Below the pieces are notes generated by a model, which was not told where the DNA came from, did no database searches, and saw only the letters and a list, made by a program, of their open reading frames with translations. Positions 1 to 12,659 of a stretch of 64,000 bases of DNA are shown piece after piece. Origin of the DNA: Selaginella tamariscina (lineage: Eukaryota; Streptophyta; Lycopodiopsida; Selaginellales; Selaginellaceae); the NCBI GenBank assembly GCA_003024785.1, contig PUQB01000183.1, forward strand, positions 124,001 to 188,000, in the 5' to 3' direction. The first letter of the stretch is position 1, and the number at the start of each line of letters is the position of its first letter. The position numbers and the translations under genes are program-made.

Positions 1-244
1 ATTTGTATGAGATATGCACTTTACATACATACACTCAGATACATATGGTATAAAGCTAGATTGACATAGCTTTATCATTAACGCATGTAACTGTTTAATG
101 CAATTTATTGTGTCTGTTTCCTATTCACATTACATCGCACATCCATTCAGATACATATACATACCCACCCACCCGTCCACACACACACACACACATGTGT
201 GTGTGTGTGTGTGTATTCGTGACACGCCAATTTGGCAATTACAG

Positions 245-3200
245 ATATCATCACCGTCGACAGTTGTAGAGCGATATGGGAATTGTGCATGGACACACAA
301 GAACTGGAGAGTGCGTGAGGAGTTTGCACGCACAGCTACATCTGCAATTAATCTCTTCAACGATCTCTCATTTCAGCGAATCGTGCTTCCTCAGGTGTAT
401 TCTTAATTATAAACTACTATATAATTTGTTTTAGGAATTTATTTTATTGTAAAGTATTAATTTGATTATAGAACAGATTCTGGGCCTGCTGGAAGACTCT
501 AACAGCAGCGTCAGAGAGGCTTGCATGATGTCTCTAGAGGCAAGCACCTTATTTATATGAAACATTCTGAAGTTGAATATAAAGTTTTATGTAATTAATA
601 TTTGACTTGGTGATACTTTATGGATTTGACGGTACTTTTATCATGCATCGTTTGAAACTGAGACTAAATGTGCAGGAAATGTATCGACAAGGTGGTATGC
701 AGTTTAAGGAAGAACTGCAAAAACATTCTCTGAGACCCAGCCAGGTCAGTAGATTTTCCTGGATTCAGACACATCCGTTTATATGTATATACACATAAAC
801 AGGTGTTGTGTATATATATATATATATATGCATATGCGTGTTATAAATGTCATACATACACATACACACATTAAAGTAGTGATTCTTATTTGCATATGTT
901 TTAGCTCAAGGAGATCTCAGCTAGATCTGAAAAGATTATTCCAAAAGTACGGACATACGAAAATGCGACAAGTACAGACACAAAACACAATACAACAGGA
1001 GTCAGCCGTAGAAACAGTCCTAAGTCAAAGTCCAGTTTTGAGCTTCCCAGTACTGGTAAGGTATTTCTTAACTTTGTTAACCTCTTACTGAATTTATATT
1101 TGAAACCATACCTTATAACATAACAGGTATATATACTATCAATTATTCTGTCCATCGTATCCTCTATTCATTAAAGAAATCGAGCATATATTACATGTGT
1201 GTGTGTGTGTGTGCACAACACATCAGACGTGTGTTTTGTAGCTGAGATGGATGCTAGCGAGAAACCAATGGAGCCTCTCAGGGTTAGCTCAGAAAGGGAG
1301 TTAGCGAAGGAGATAGAAAAGCTGGCAACCATGCTTACACCTGAACAAGATTGGTCTGTCCGTATTTCTGCTATGCAACGCGTGGAAGCACTTGTTGCTG
1401 GAGGTATATGCATAACACCCTTATACATTTGAAATGTATGAATATATAGTATATATGACTTGCCGAACAGGTGCTGCGGAGTATTCTTGCTTTCCTTCTT
1501 TGTTGAAGCAGCTCGTCGGTCCTCTATGTCTGCAGCTATCAGACAGAAGATCGAGTATTGTGAAACAAGTCAGTATCACGTATTTATATATCTCGTTTTC
1601 TTACAATAATTCTTTGCAGGCATGCCACTTACTAAATCTTTTGTCTAAGGATTTGCTCTCAGATTTTGAGCCTATAGCAGAAGCTACTATACCTGTGAGT
1701 ATCTTACTATCGCCTTACCATCATCGTCATCATCATCAGCACGCACACGCACACACACGCACACACACACACACATACACCACGCACGCATGCACGCACC
1801 CGCACGCTTATACCTTTTGCAAGAATTCGATATTCTAGATAAGAAACACCAATGTTGTTTTACAGGTACTTTTCAAACTGGTGGTGATAACTGTGTTAGT
1901 AATAGCCGAGTCAGCTGACAATTGTATCAAAACGGTGGGTTTCCTATACCTAAACATACTCATTTGCATGCCTGTTTATGCATAATATGTATAAACATCA
2001 AATATACGTATACTCGGGTATATAACACGTCCCTGATTGCATGCTGCAGATGCTTCGCAACTGTAGAGTATCTCGTGTGCTTCCTCGGATTGTTGATTGT
2101 GCGAAAAACGATAGAAGTGCTATTTTGCGAGCGAGGTAGGATTATATGTGCGTATGGCGTGCGTGCGTGCGCGTTCATGTGTGTGTGGTATAACAGGGTC
2201 AAACACACAGGTAGATGTACGTACAGGTGTCTTTATTGCGTGCGTGTAATGTTCCTAAACACTTGTTTTTATAAGGTGTTGTGAATACGCCTTGCTGGTG
2301 CTAGAGCAATGGGCAGATTCACCAGAGATACAACGCTCAGTCGATCTTTATGAGGATCTTATCAAGAGTTGCGTTGGAGATGCCATGAGTGAGGTAAATA
2401 ATCAACAAAATATCTTATTATATATGTGTCTGTGTATGTATGTTTGTATGTATTGTTGCAGGTGAGGTCTACAGCCAGGTCCTGCTACAGATTATTTGCA
2501 AAGACGTGGCCAGATCGCGGTCGTCGGGTATTCACAGCTTTTTGATCCCGTTATTCAAAAGGTTAGCAACTTTATTATAATCAAGGGTTGATCGTTAACT
2601 AATCAGTTAATGTGTATTCAGCTACTTAATGAAGAAGAAGGGAACTATGCAAAACGCTACACTTCTCCTGTTCGGGAAAGAGTTCATCATGTGAGAAATT
2701 CTGCGCCTGTAACTGCAAGCACAGTTTTGCAGTCAGCAAACGGTACATGTGCAGACGTACATACACGCCTTGATGTATATAATACATGTCACATTAGACA
2801 CAATACACACACAAGACCGTGCTTATATATATAAATATGTACATTCCTCCTCTCTGTACATCTTGCGAGTCAAAATTGCATTCATCATAAGACTTGCACA
2901 CACACACACACACACATATATATAAGTAGTTGTTCCTCTATATATACGCACACCCTAGATATGTATACACCATCCCGGGCGCGGCCGTAAGCCGCCCCCG
3001 CCCGGAGGTGTGGTGTGTGCGCGCAGATATTGCACACACATATGTGTGTATGCATGATATTATTGATCTGTTTTGTATTGATTTAGAGACTCAAATGGAG
3101 AGAAACCTCAGCAGTTCTGCAACAAGCACGAGCTTTTCGAGTCAACGGAGACCAGCGGATATTCCATTCGTTGACCGGAATGTGGAGAATATGTTCCAGG

Positions 3201-3313
3201 CAAGTCAACAACAAGTCACCGCTATTGAAATTATGCTTAAAGGAATGGACGTCCCTGATAAGTCAGTGGTCTCGACTACTTCACGTTTAATTGGAAAAGA
3301 TCCAGGTATCTGT

Positions 3314-3385
<72 letters not shown>

Positions 3386-4242
3386 TGTGTGTGTGTGTTC
3401 GCTGTATGTATATACATGTATGCATGTGTATATAGGTAGATATGTATAGATACATCATAATAAGCCTAATTGTTATATAGTCAAATATAGAGTTATGTCA
3501 CACAATGAATATACGTGACACATGTATACAGAAAATAAGGGTCATATACTACATGAAATGCAAAAGTTTTTATGTCATTAAGGTATACTAAAGTGATATA
3601 TTGTGTCTAAAACAAGTTCAGCATGTCATCTATCGTGTTTTACAATATTGTACTATCATGCATAATGGATAAGTTATGAACATACATGCACAATATATGT
3701 AGTTCGTAATTAATTACTATACATAGATGAAATGTATAATAATTACTATAGTCATACAGAAGATAGACCCAAAGGTCAGTGTATATTTACATATACATAG
3801 TTGTTATATTCTTATTGTATATATACATGGTACATAAATTATATTATATTGATATGGAAACGATGTATTAAAAATGCTATAACAAGGTATATTTTAGTCT
3901 AAATATTTACTAATTGCCCACTTCTATACAGCGGGTGGGAGTTACAGGAAAATACATGCACCGTTGATTGCTGGGCGTGTAAACGTCGATCCACCGTCTG
4001 CACGTGATGCACCTCATCCAGCATCTGCTCCTGCTACAAACCACGTGAATATCCCCAATCACACGAATATTCCCATTATTCGACCTCCCGCGAATATGCG
4101 CAATGCACATTTCGAAGCATCGACACCGTCGATCTCAGAATCTGGGAGATCTGCACACATCGCTAAGAGAGTCCCCATGACTGCTGAAAGGTCTAGTCAA
4201 ACACTATCTGTCGCAGAGGTAATCTCTTGACGACTATACTAT

Positions 4243-4278
<36 letters not shown>

Positions 4279-5958
4279 ATATATATATTATATATATTAT
4301 ATATATATATTTCTAACATTAGATATGTACATACGTGTACTACAAGGTCCTGAAACATTTATATACAAAACAAATATATCCAGTGAATAGTTGGAGTTGT
4401 CGTGAGTGCTATTTGCATATAAACACACACACACACACAAAGAGGCAACATTTTATTATACAGTATATCAAATAACAATGCTTTATCTATAATGTTGAAT
4501 CGCATAATGTAATTAGAATGTAGTAGTATACCCATTTCACATATATGCTAAACAAATTATTCTCTTCTCATTTACATAATATTATATACAACAAGATAAT
4601 ATGCCCTAAATACTCTACAATTCTGCGTTATACTGCATATATCTAAATACAAGTCTAGCTCATATGCTATAGGCTCTGTATTCATTCTTGAGCTTTCAGG
4701 TGGATACGAAGGGACCAAAGAGGGTGTTAAGAACAGATTCTGAGAATATTCCCGGCTTCCAAAGACCGTTGATGAGAGTATCCGTGTCCGGTAAATCATC
4801 GGTCAGCAGCAGATGCAGCAGTATGGAGGAACCACAGTCATCCTCACACAACACGGAAGACATACAGCTGCTTAGACGGGCTTATGTCCTTGAACGATGC
4901 CTTGACTGAAGGGCTTAGCGTGAATGCAGATTGGTCCGCTAGAGTATCTGCATTTACATATCTCCGTAAGGTTTTACAGCAGGGACCTCGAGGCATGCAC
5001 GATATAAATCAGAACTTCGAAAAAATCATGAAGCTCGTAAGTTTCCCAAACTTATAAAAGACATCATTAATGTGTACATAATGAACTTATAAATGCATAC
5101 ATACATGTGTGTGCATATATATGTGCACACAATTAATTATCTGTAGCTATAAACTTCTATAATCCAGCTAGATGCCTATAACAGGATCTCTCTCTCTTTC
5201 TTTCTGTACGTGTGCGTGTGCGTGCGTGTGTCTGTGTTTGTGATATTCAGAAGCCCTTACCTCAGCATAAATGTATTATAGCTGTTTGTGCAACGGTTGA
5301 AGTTCCTTTAGTCTAATTATATGCCAATGTTAGTTTACGGTTAGTTCCAAGAATTTTAGTTTATAGACTTTGTTATCAAGACTTACCAGTGAGATCGTTT
5401 TATAGAATACTAAATTGTATATAACTGTGTTATTCATCTATAAGGGCATGTAAATATTTACATTAATTTAAGTCTTTATGCACTTATGTGTAGAGACTAT
5501 GGATATACTTTATATATAATTATGGCAGTTTTATACAACTAATTGTGTAATTTGTGATGACAGTTTTACGAGCATTTGGACGATCCACATCACAAGGTGA
5601 CACACGCGGCATTGTCGACATTGGCAGAACTAGTGCCACCATGCAGAAAGCAGTTTGAATCTTACCTGGAGAGGATCTTGCCACGTGTCTTCTCCAGGCT
5701 CATTGATGCTAAGGAAGTGATACGTCAGCTTGGTACTTCTGCTTTGGAAATTATCGGGAATATCTACAGTATCGACTCTCTTCTTCCGGCTTTATTAAGG
5801 TCCCTAGACGAGCAAAGGTTGGTATATCTTATATATAATGAATGTGTGTGTGTGTGTGTTCATATTTTATGTATGTTGCTGAAACACAAACGTATAACCA
5901 TGTGTATGCAAATCACCTCAAGTATTATATAGCATATAAATCTGTCTGTCTGTCTCTC

Positions 5959-6022
<64 letters not shown>

Positions 6023-6798
6023 GGGCGATTCTCTAACTTGGTCCCTTCCAAAAGGTCTCCAAAGGCGAAGATGGCAGTGATAGAGTTTGCAATAGCGGCG
6101 TTTGCAAAATTAGCACTAAACGGGGAAGCAGCTGGGGGAAGTGGTTTGCTTAAACTCTGGTTAGCTAAACTAGCTCCATTAGCAAACGATAAGAACCCGA
6201 AGCTCAAAGAGACAGCAGTAACAGGTATCATCTCGGTATATTCTCACTTCGACGCCACCACGGTTTTGAATTTCATACTGGGACTCTCCATTGAGGAACA
6301 GAGTATACTTAGACGGGCTCTTAAACAGTATACGCCGAGGATCGAGGTTGATCTTATGACGTGTTTACAGAATAGGAGTCAAAGTCAACGTGGGAAGAAT
6401 TTGACCAAGTCGGAGGAGACCAGTCAAGGTCAGGGTCAGATCCAAAACCAGAGTCAAAGTCCACAGAACACAGGTGAAGGTGGGAAACGGAAGAATGTAG
6501 AAATTGCTAATACTTCTGAAAACCAAGTTGGGGCTGGGGTGTTTGGGATACAGCTGGGATTCATGGGAACGTCAGGGAGTTTGAGACGAGTCCAGAGAGG
6601 TGTGTACAGAGTACGGATGCGAGGAGTATTCCGTTGGGCATTGGATATGTGGAACCGTATGTAAACGTGGATACGAGAACCGGTTCGAGTAGTGAAGCTT
6701 ATAAGAGTCAGGGTGGTATGAGTATTTGTATGAGGAGAAGGCTATGCATCGTAAGTTGCATAAGGGTATGGACTCTGGTTCAGGCAGGCTTTTACATA

Positions 6799-6831
<33 letters not shown>

Positions 6832-7481
6832 TCATACATTACTCACATACATAATCTATATTATATATATGAGTTTAATATTTGATATGCTATACAGTTT
6901 TTGAGTTGGAGTGAAGTTCCTGAGCATGACAAACGGGAAGCGCTTCAAGAGTTTCCGCAGTTGTTGCGAGCTAATGATTCAACGCTGTTATCTCAGGTTT
7001 ATATCTTACTTATTACTATTTACTTATGTGTGCATGTTTCGCGTGCGTGCGTGCGTGTACATATATATACAAGAACTCTTCCCTGTTCTACTTATACATG
7101 TACGTTTAATCAGTAGGTAGTTTATACAATTTTGGATTTTGTTTGCAGTATCCGAACCAGATATTGGCAGTCATACTTGAGGCCTTTGACGATCCTGATC
7201 CGATCTTGAGAGAAAACGCTGTAACAACAATTCCCGAGATTGTCTCTACGCAGGTTTGTTGTAACACACGCCCACGCACACATTTGTATATGCATGGTGG
7301 ATGCTCACATATATATGCTATTGCTCATATCTTACGAATGGTATCTATTTAAGTAGTTTAGCCTCAAATTTATTGTTGGTTTTGCAGAGAGGAGTCATAG
7401 ATGATACTCTAGACGTAGTTCTTGAGAAACTTATTCGTGCTAGTAGGGACCAGTCAGTGAAGGTGCTCTCTCTCTCTCTTC

Positions 7482-7516
<35 letters not shown>

Positions 7517-8663
7517 TGTGAATAATATCGCATGTGTGTGCCTATGTATGTATGCATGTGTATATATTATATATATGTTTTTGGACATTCAGACATAAAC
7601 AACGATCACATCTCAGGTTTCTACTATGGCGGATCGCTGTCTAAGCGCTGTTTTATCTCAATGTGATCCCCGGCGGTGTCTTGCTGTAAGTTGTGTGTGT
7701 GTGTTAGACACATCCCGTATGTGTTTACATATATATAAAAAAGAAAGCATATATATATGTAGATAGAGGGAGTTGACACTTTCTTTTGCAGGTCGTGATT
7801 CCTCTATTGGTTAGTGACGACGATAAAACTCTAGTCACATGCATTAGCTGCCTAACAAAGGTTCTTCTCTTCTTTAATTTTATTTTTTTATCACGTCGAT
7901 GTTTCTCTTTATAATTATAATAATTATAATTATTATTATTATCATTATCGATTGTATGTATATGACACACTGTATAACATATATAACTGTGTGTGCATGC
8001 GTGTGCATGAATACGATGCTAATTTAAAACTGTTTATGCAGCTCGTCACACGGCTTCCTCAAGAAGAGCTAATGGCACAGCTTCCTTCTTTCTTACCACC
8101 ATTATTTGACGCTTTTGGGAATAAAAATGCGGACGTTCGGAAGGTAAACTATGCACTTCAACTATACATCATACACATAGACACAGTTATGCATATATAC
8201 TTATATAACTAGTTATGTAACTAAATACATGCATCTAGTTGTCTGGTTATATATGTATGTATGTATGTAATATATATTGGATTGAACTGTTTTTGTTTCT
8301 GTAGACTGTCGTGTTTTGTTTGGTTGATATTTACATTGTGCTTGGGAAAGCCTTTGTTCCCTATCTCGGCAGCCTTAGTAGCACACAATTACGACTTGTG
8401 ACTATTTATGCAAATCGGATAACACAGGTAATCCCATCTTCATCAGCAATAATTAACTATTAACTTACCATTCACTAACAACGATAATCTATTAATGAAT
8501 TCATCAACGGTTAACTTAAATATTTGATCTAATATATTTTTCTTTACCAATGCTTTTTTACTGATAAGTTTATTATATAATCTATATAAACATTTTTAGC
8601 TTCTAATATGAGGGTTGTATATCTGTACAGGCCAGGACTGGATCTACACTGGATACACAATAA
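245..8663 (+). CDS. CLASP: CLASP, microtubule-associated TOG-domain protein (5' partial)
   Basis: CLASP binds microtubule plus ends and the cell cortex through TOG/HEAT arrays and stabilises growing microtubules. Twenty-five exons align in order with Arabidopsis CLASP: 245-394, 477-539, 676-744, 905-1055, 1242-1403, 1471-1568, 1620-1694, 1866-1934, 2050-2135, 2276-2393, 2462-2561, 2622-2742, 3087-3305, 3932-4218, 4700-5036, 5564-5817, 6055-6800, 6898-6996, 7149-7253, 7388-7462, 7617-7685, 7792-7860, 8042-8143, 8305-8427, 8631-8663. Landmarks are WRVREEFARTATSAI (TOG1), ESADNCIKT, EHLDDPHHKV (middle TOG), ALKQYTPRIEVDL and the C-terminal VVFCLVDIYIVLGKAF. The stop is TAA at 8661. The first exons lie outside the window. 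Intron 2 has a GC donor at 540. The frame shifts by one base near 2545, 4885, 6545 and 6725 while the protein similarity continues, so either the assembly has indels or the copy is broken. Identification is firm; the linker exon 6055-6800 is the least certain. Confidence 0.95.
3316..3399. repeat. Compound (CATA)n(TA)n(TG)n microsatellite in CLASP intron
   Basis: It starts within about 10 bp of the 5' splice site after exon 3087-3305 and runs for more than 80 bp. Confidence 0.95.
5941..6022. repeat. Compound (TC)n(AC)n microsatellite in CLASP intron
   Basis: TCTG/TC repeats pass directly into AC repeats about 30 bp before the 3' splice site of exon 6055-6800. Confidence 0.95.
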
Positions 8664-8998
8664 CTGGGAGCCTGAGGGGGTTTTAGCACCCCCAAACAAA
8701 CAGCACACAACATGTACAGTAAGTGTAACAGTTAAACATGTCTATCTAACAGTTAACCACGGAGTGCATCTTTTCTGATGCAAAGCAGACATTTTGTTAA
8801 AAGGCTCAAACCTGAGCCAATTATTTCATTTCAATAGCAAATTTAATTCATTCACACATGTTCCGAGTGTTTGTGTGTGTGTGTTATAATATACTACATT
8901 ATCTAACATGTTGCTATATTATACAAGAGCTTTTTCTCTCTCACTCACATAATATATAAATTATATCATAATTAAAAGTGTAAAGGTTTAACATAACT
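8664..8998. other. Intergenic region between convergent CLASP and WSD ends, with 3'-UTR hairpin
   Basis: This 335-bp stretch separates the CLASP stop from the stop of the minus-strand acyltransferase. A compact hairpin lies just after the CLASP stop at 8676-8693, with five G, an eight-base loop and five C. A (GT)n tract lies near 8873. No gene is visible. Confidence 0.5.
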
Positions 8999-11531
8999 TC
9001 ATTTACTTTGTTGAGATGATGCTAGCAACTCCTGGAATGCTTCATAAAAACATTGAGACAGAAATTCTAAGTCAGGAACAAGTTTCTTCTTCACTAAGAT
9101 TGTTATCTTCATTGTTCCCATGTAACTTGTCATGTGTAGAATTAATCCCTACATTAAGTAGTACATTATTTAAGGTATTAATAATATTTTCTTCTGTGTC
9201 ATATGTTAATTATTTGATTAAAATGTTTAAATATATACATTAGGACAATTAACAAATTAGTTTATAATTAATTAGTATACCTGTGGCAGTAGACCAGAAA
9301 AACAAGGAACCATATATAATATAGGATTTCCTGCAAAGGCCACCTGTTCCAAAGGTCCAACTACATTGGACATTGAGAGTGTTGTATGAAGTGCAGAATT
9401 ATAAGTCATCACTACCCCAACCTGGAAATGTTCAAATAATTTTCTTATTTTATAGGTCCTAAGTAAACTTAATTATTTATATAAATTAATTAAAATATAT
9501 ATATATAATAATGAAGTTTACCTTAGGACCTAGCAATTTCATTAAAGAAGAACCAGCATAGTAACTGAAGGGTGCCTCAAATGAGAGCTTTTTTCTCCTT
9601 GTAATATCTGTTGCTCTTTTAACATACTCTAGTGGGTTATCTAAGCTGTTTGTCATTAATGGGATTAACATATACCCCATATTGTTTCCCCATCTTGCTT
9701 TTGAGCCATATTTCATCATCTCTGATAGCTCCTATATAGTAATATTAATAAATTAAAATTAACATTAAAATATATAAATAAATATTATAATAATATAGAA
9801 ATGTATATTTACCTGCAGGCCTGCTGAAGGTCTTGTGTTCACCATAACCAGCGCTCTCACTCTGACAGCTGGAAAACTAACATTGTTTAAATGTTACTAA
9901 TTGATTAGTAATGTTATTTAGTATTAATTATTAAATACCTATTATTAAAATTGTTAAAAACATTAAGAACTATGTCAATAAAATAATTGACTTACCTGTA
10001 TACTTGTTGTATACAAGTATAAATTTATACATACACGCCTATCCATGTGTTATGACGTATACGAATATGTGTGTGTGTGCGTACTCACACGACCCATGCT
10101 TCTGCTGCATGTGATACTTGAGATATCTCTCGAGGGCAATTGATGTAACTGCCAATAGCACGTCATTTATAGTCTGGAAGAGATAAATAAATAAATAACT
10201 TTCTCTCTCTCTCACACACACGCACACGCACACACGCACACACACGTACTGCATGTGTGGCGTTTCGCACTGTCTTCAAGTCTTCAAATTTGAAGTCCAG
10301 GATGGAGAGTTTACTCGGCTCGTGTTCAACACCACGGTATCCTTTAAGAACGGTCTCACTATCGCTTTGGAAAAACTGCATTACTAAGAACTTAATTATC
10401 TCCGTAATAGAGTACCAAACCACCAGTATCATAGTCCATATTGCAATTAACCCTGAGGAATATCTGCGGAATCCAGCTTTCCTGTAGTATAATTATCAGT
10501 GTGTGTGTGTGTGTGTGTGTCTATATATATATATATATAATAGTTTTATTTAATACGTAGAACTTGGGACTGTTGGAAGCATGTCTGGATTATCAGCCCT
10601 CCTTGTACAAGCCAGAAACAACGACATTAAAGATGTACCATCTGTAACGCATATGTTATATAATGTGTGTTAGATGTACACACCGCACGAACACACGCAC
10701 GCACGCACACATGCACACACACCTCCAAGAGAGTGATGGAAAACAAATATTCCGACTCCCTTAGCTTGTCCATGCTTGAGATTGTTTAAAATATGGATTT
10801 CCCACAGAGGTTTGTTTACATCGAGTCTATAGTTGCTCAACTCGGCAGCATATTCCTCCACAAGATTCGGCGAATCTAGCCAAGATTCTTCAATCTCCGG
10901 AACAATAACATGGTCGTCGATATTCACCTGTAGACAACGTGTGTATGTATATACACACAGTGCTATATGGTGTGTGTATGGACAGGCAATCTCTACACAC
11001 ACGCACACAAACATTCCTATATGCATGTATATGTAAACATATCCATCTAATAGTATGCCAGCCGAATTCCACCTCGGACAGTCCGAGTTCATCTCAAACA
11101 GTTCGACCTCTGACTTACCTGTGTTTTGACCCAACACTCTCTGCCCTTATTGTTGAGCCTCTGAATAAACACACACAGACGTCAATACACACATACATAT
11201 GTGTGTGTGTACGTGCTATGTGTACACACATACGCACACGCACCATGAGACTGCAGAATCGCTTGTGTTTGGTAAGAGTGTTCATTAATTCCTTCTTGCT
11301 CGCCTGCACATCGATTGGCATCTCAAACCCAATTATACATAGAGCTCCGCAGTAAAACTCTGGCTGCATAAACACTCTACCTGCAGGTGTGACTGGTTCA
11401 TCTTCTTCCTCATTGATTTCTTTATTAATCTGTCTAATTCTTTCAAATTTTATTTCATTTCTACTTATTTTCCCATTTCTTTCTTCTTCTATCTCAGATT
11501 TCCTAGTGCGTATACTATTCAGCAGCGACAT
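8999..11531 (-). CDS. WS/DGAT-type O-acyltransferase (WSD family)
   Basis: Members of this family esterify fatty alcohols or diacylglycerol with acyl-CoA at the ER to make wax esters or triacylglycerol. Minus-strand exons are 11531-11244, an uncertain exon near 11130-11040, 10927-10723, 10641 to about 10552, 10481-10250, 10172-10089, 9868-9813, 9731-9522, 9421-9281 and 9148-8999. The catalytic HHxxxDG motif is split by an intron and reads HHSLGDG (10723/10641 junction). Other family landmarks are NKPLWEIHIL, TINDVLLAVT, NTRPSAGLQ, WGNNMGYMLIPL and SMSNVVGP. The start codon at 11531 gives an unusual N-terminus of about 45 charged residues before EEDEPVTPAGR, where family homology begins. The stop is TGA at 8999. 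Family identity is firm. Wax synthase versus DGAT preference cannot be told from sequence, and exon 2 needs transcript evidence. Confidence 0.9.
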
Positions 11532-12374
11532 TTTGCTCAGAACCGTTCTTTAACTAAGATTTATTCAACAGGAAAGCACTTACACACACACATGCGTGTG
11601 TATGTGTGTAAGTCCACCCTACTTAATCAAATCATTAAGATAAAAATAATAGTTAATACTAAATTAGTAGTTAAATTAATGTTAAAATAAATAATTTAAG
11701 CTTATTAATCCTAGTACGTGATCTACACGTAATAATAATATACAAAATATGTACGTACTTAAAAGATTATGTGGATATTATCTTGTTGAATATGCTAGAG
11801 AATACATATGCGTGTATTGACCACTCTACAATTGATACGTCTAGATCTAAACTTTCCGAGACTTTATAAGGTCGTTTCGCACCACACTTAGCAGTCAAAC
11901 CCTGTAAGTCTTTGTGCATTTTATAAAATTTTAAAAATTTATATAAAAAAATAATAATAACTAAATTTAAGGAGAGATGAGATTATTGAAAATGTTTTTG
12001 ATAATGGTGTGAGTTATCTATTATGTGAAAATATAATCATCATCAAATAATAAAAAAATCCAGTAAAATGAAATTTAATTAAAAAGTTAAACATAATGGG
12101 CATATTTAATTGTATTTCAAAAATAAGTTAAAATTAAATGTAACGCTTGTGTTTATGTCAATATTAATCTTAATAGAAAATTATAAAAATAAATAAATAA
12201 ATTGTAATTACTAGATGCACCACACTTCAATTCCAACCTTTAAAATAATATAGCAAGTATGTAAAACATGATAAGACCATAATTAAGTGGGAACAAAAAA
12301 ATGTTATCAAGTACTCTTTATATTTGTCTTTTTCAATATATTATTACAAAGTCAAAAAGATGAAAATAATGACT
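11532..12374. other. AT-rich intergenic region upstream of WSD
   Basis: This AT-rich stretch includes the presumed promoter and 5' UTR of the minus-strand WSD gene. Apart from a (AC)n tract near 11582 and A/T runs, I see no coding or RNA gene in it. Confidence 0.5.
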
Positions 12375-12546
12375 TGTAAGATACTATATATATAACATAC
12401 TGTATATACGCATGTGTATATACACACATGCGTAGTGACACATGGGTGGTGATCTGGCCCCATGTGTCAGTGCCACGTGTGCATGTGTGCCACGTGGCAG
12501 GGTCTCCTGTATATAAGCAGGGTTTTTGTAGCTAATACATCTGACA
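12375..12546 (+). repeat. 5' LTR of the degenerate Ty3/gypsy element (truncated by gap)
   Basis: This segment matches 17220-17446, including the shared near-palindromic GCATGTGTATATACACACAT block and the GTGACACATGGGTGGTGATC block. The remainder of the LTR falls in the run of N. Confidence 0.8.
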
Positions 12547-12657
12547 NNNNNNNNNNNNNNNNNNNNNNNNNNNNNNNNNNNNNNNNNNNNNNNNNNNNNN
12601 NNNNNNNNNNNNNNNNNNNNNNNNNNNNNNNNNNNNNNNNNNNNNNNNNNNNNNNNN
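12547..12657. other. Assembly gap (111 N)
   Basis: Unknown bases run from 12547 to 12657 inside the 5' LTR or leader of the degenerate element. A repeat copy is a typical place for an unresolved join. Confidence 0.99.
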
Positions 12658-12659
12658 AC

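Noticed and set aside
130-406. Reading frames through CA/TG repeats (for example 130-360 minus and 3205-3417 minus)
   Set aside because: They translate to His-Thr or Cys-Val runs from microsatellites, and exons of CLASP explain the coding signal.
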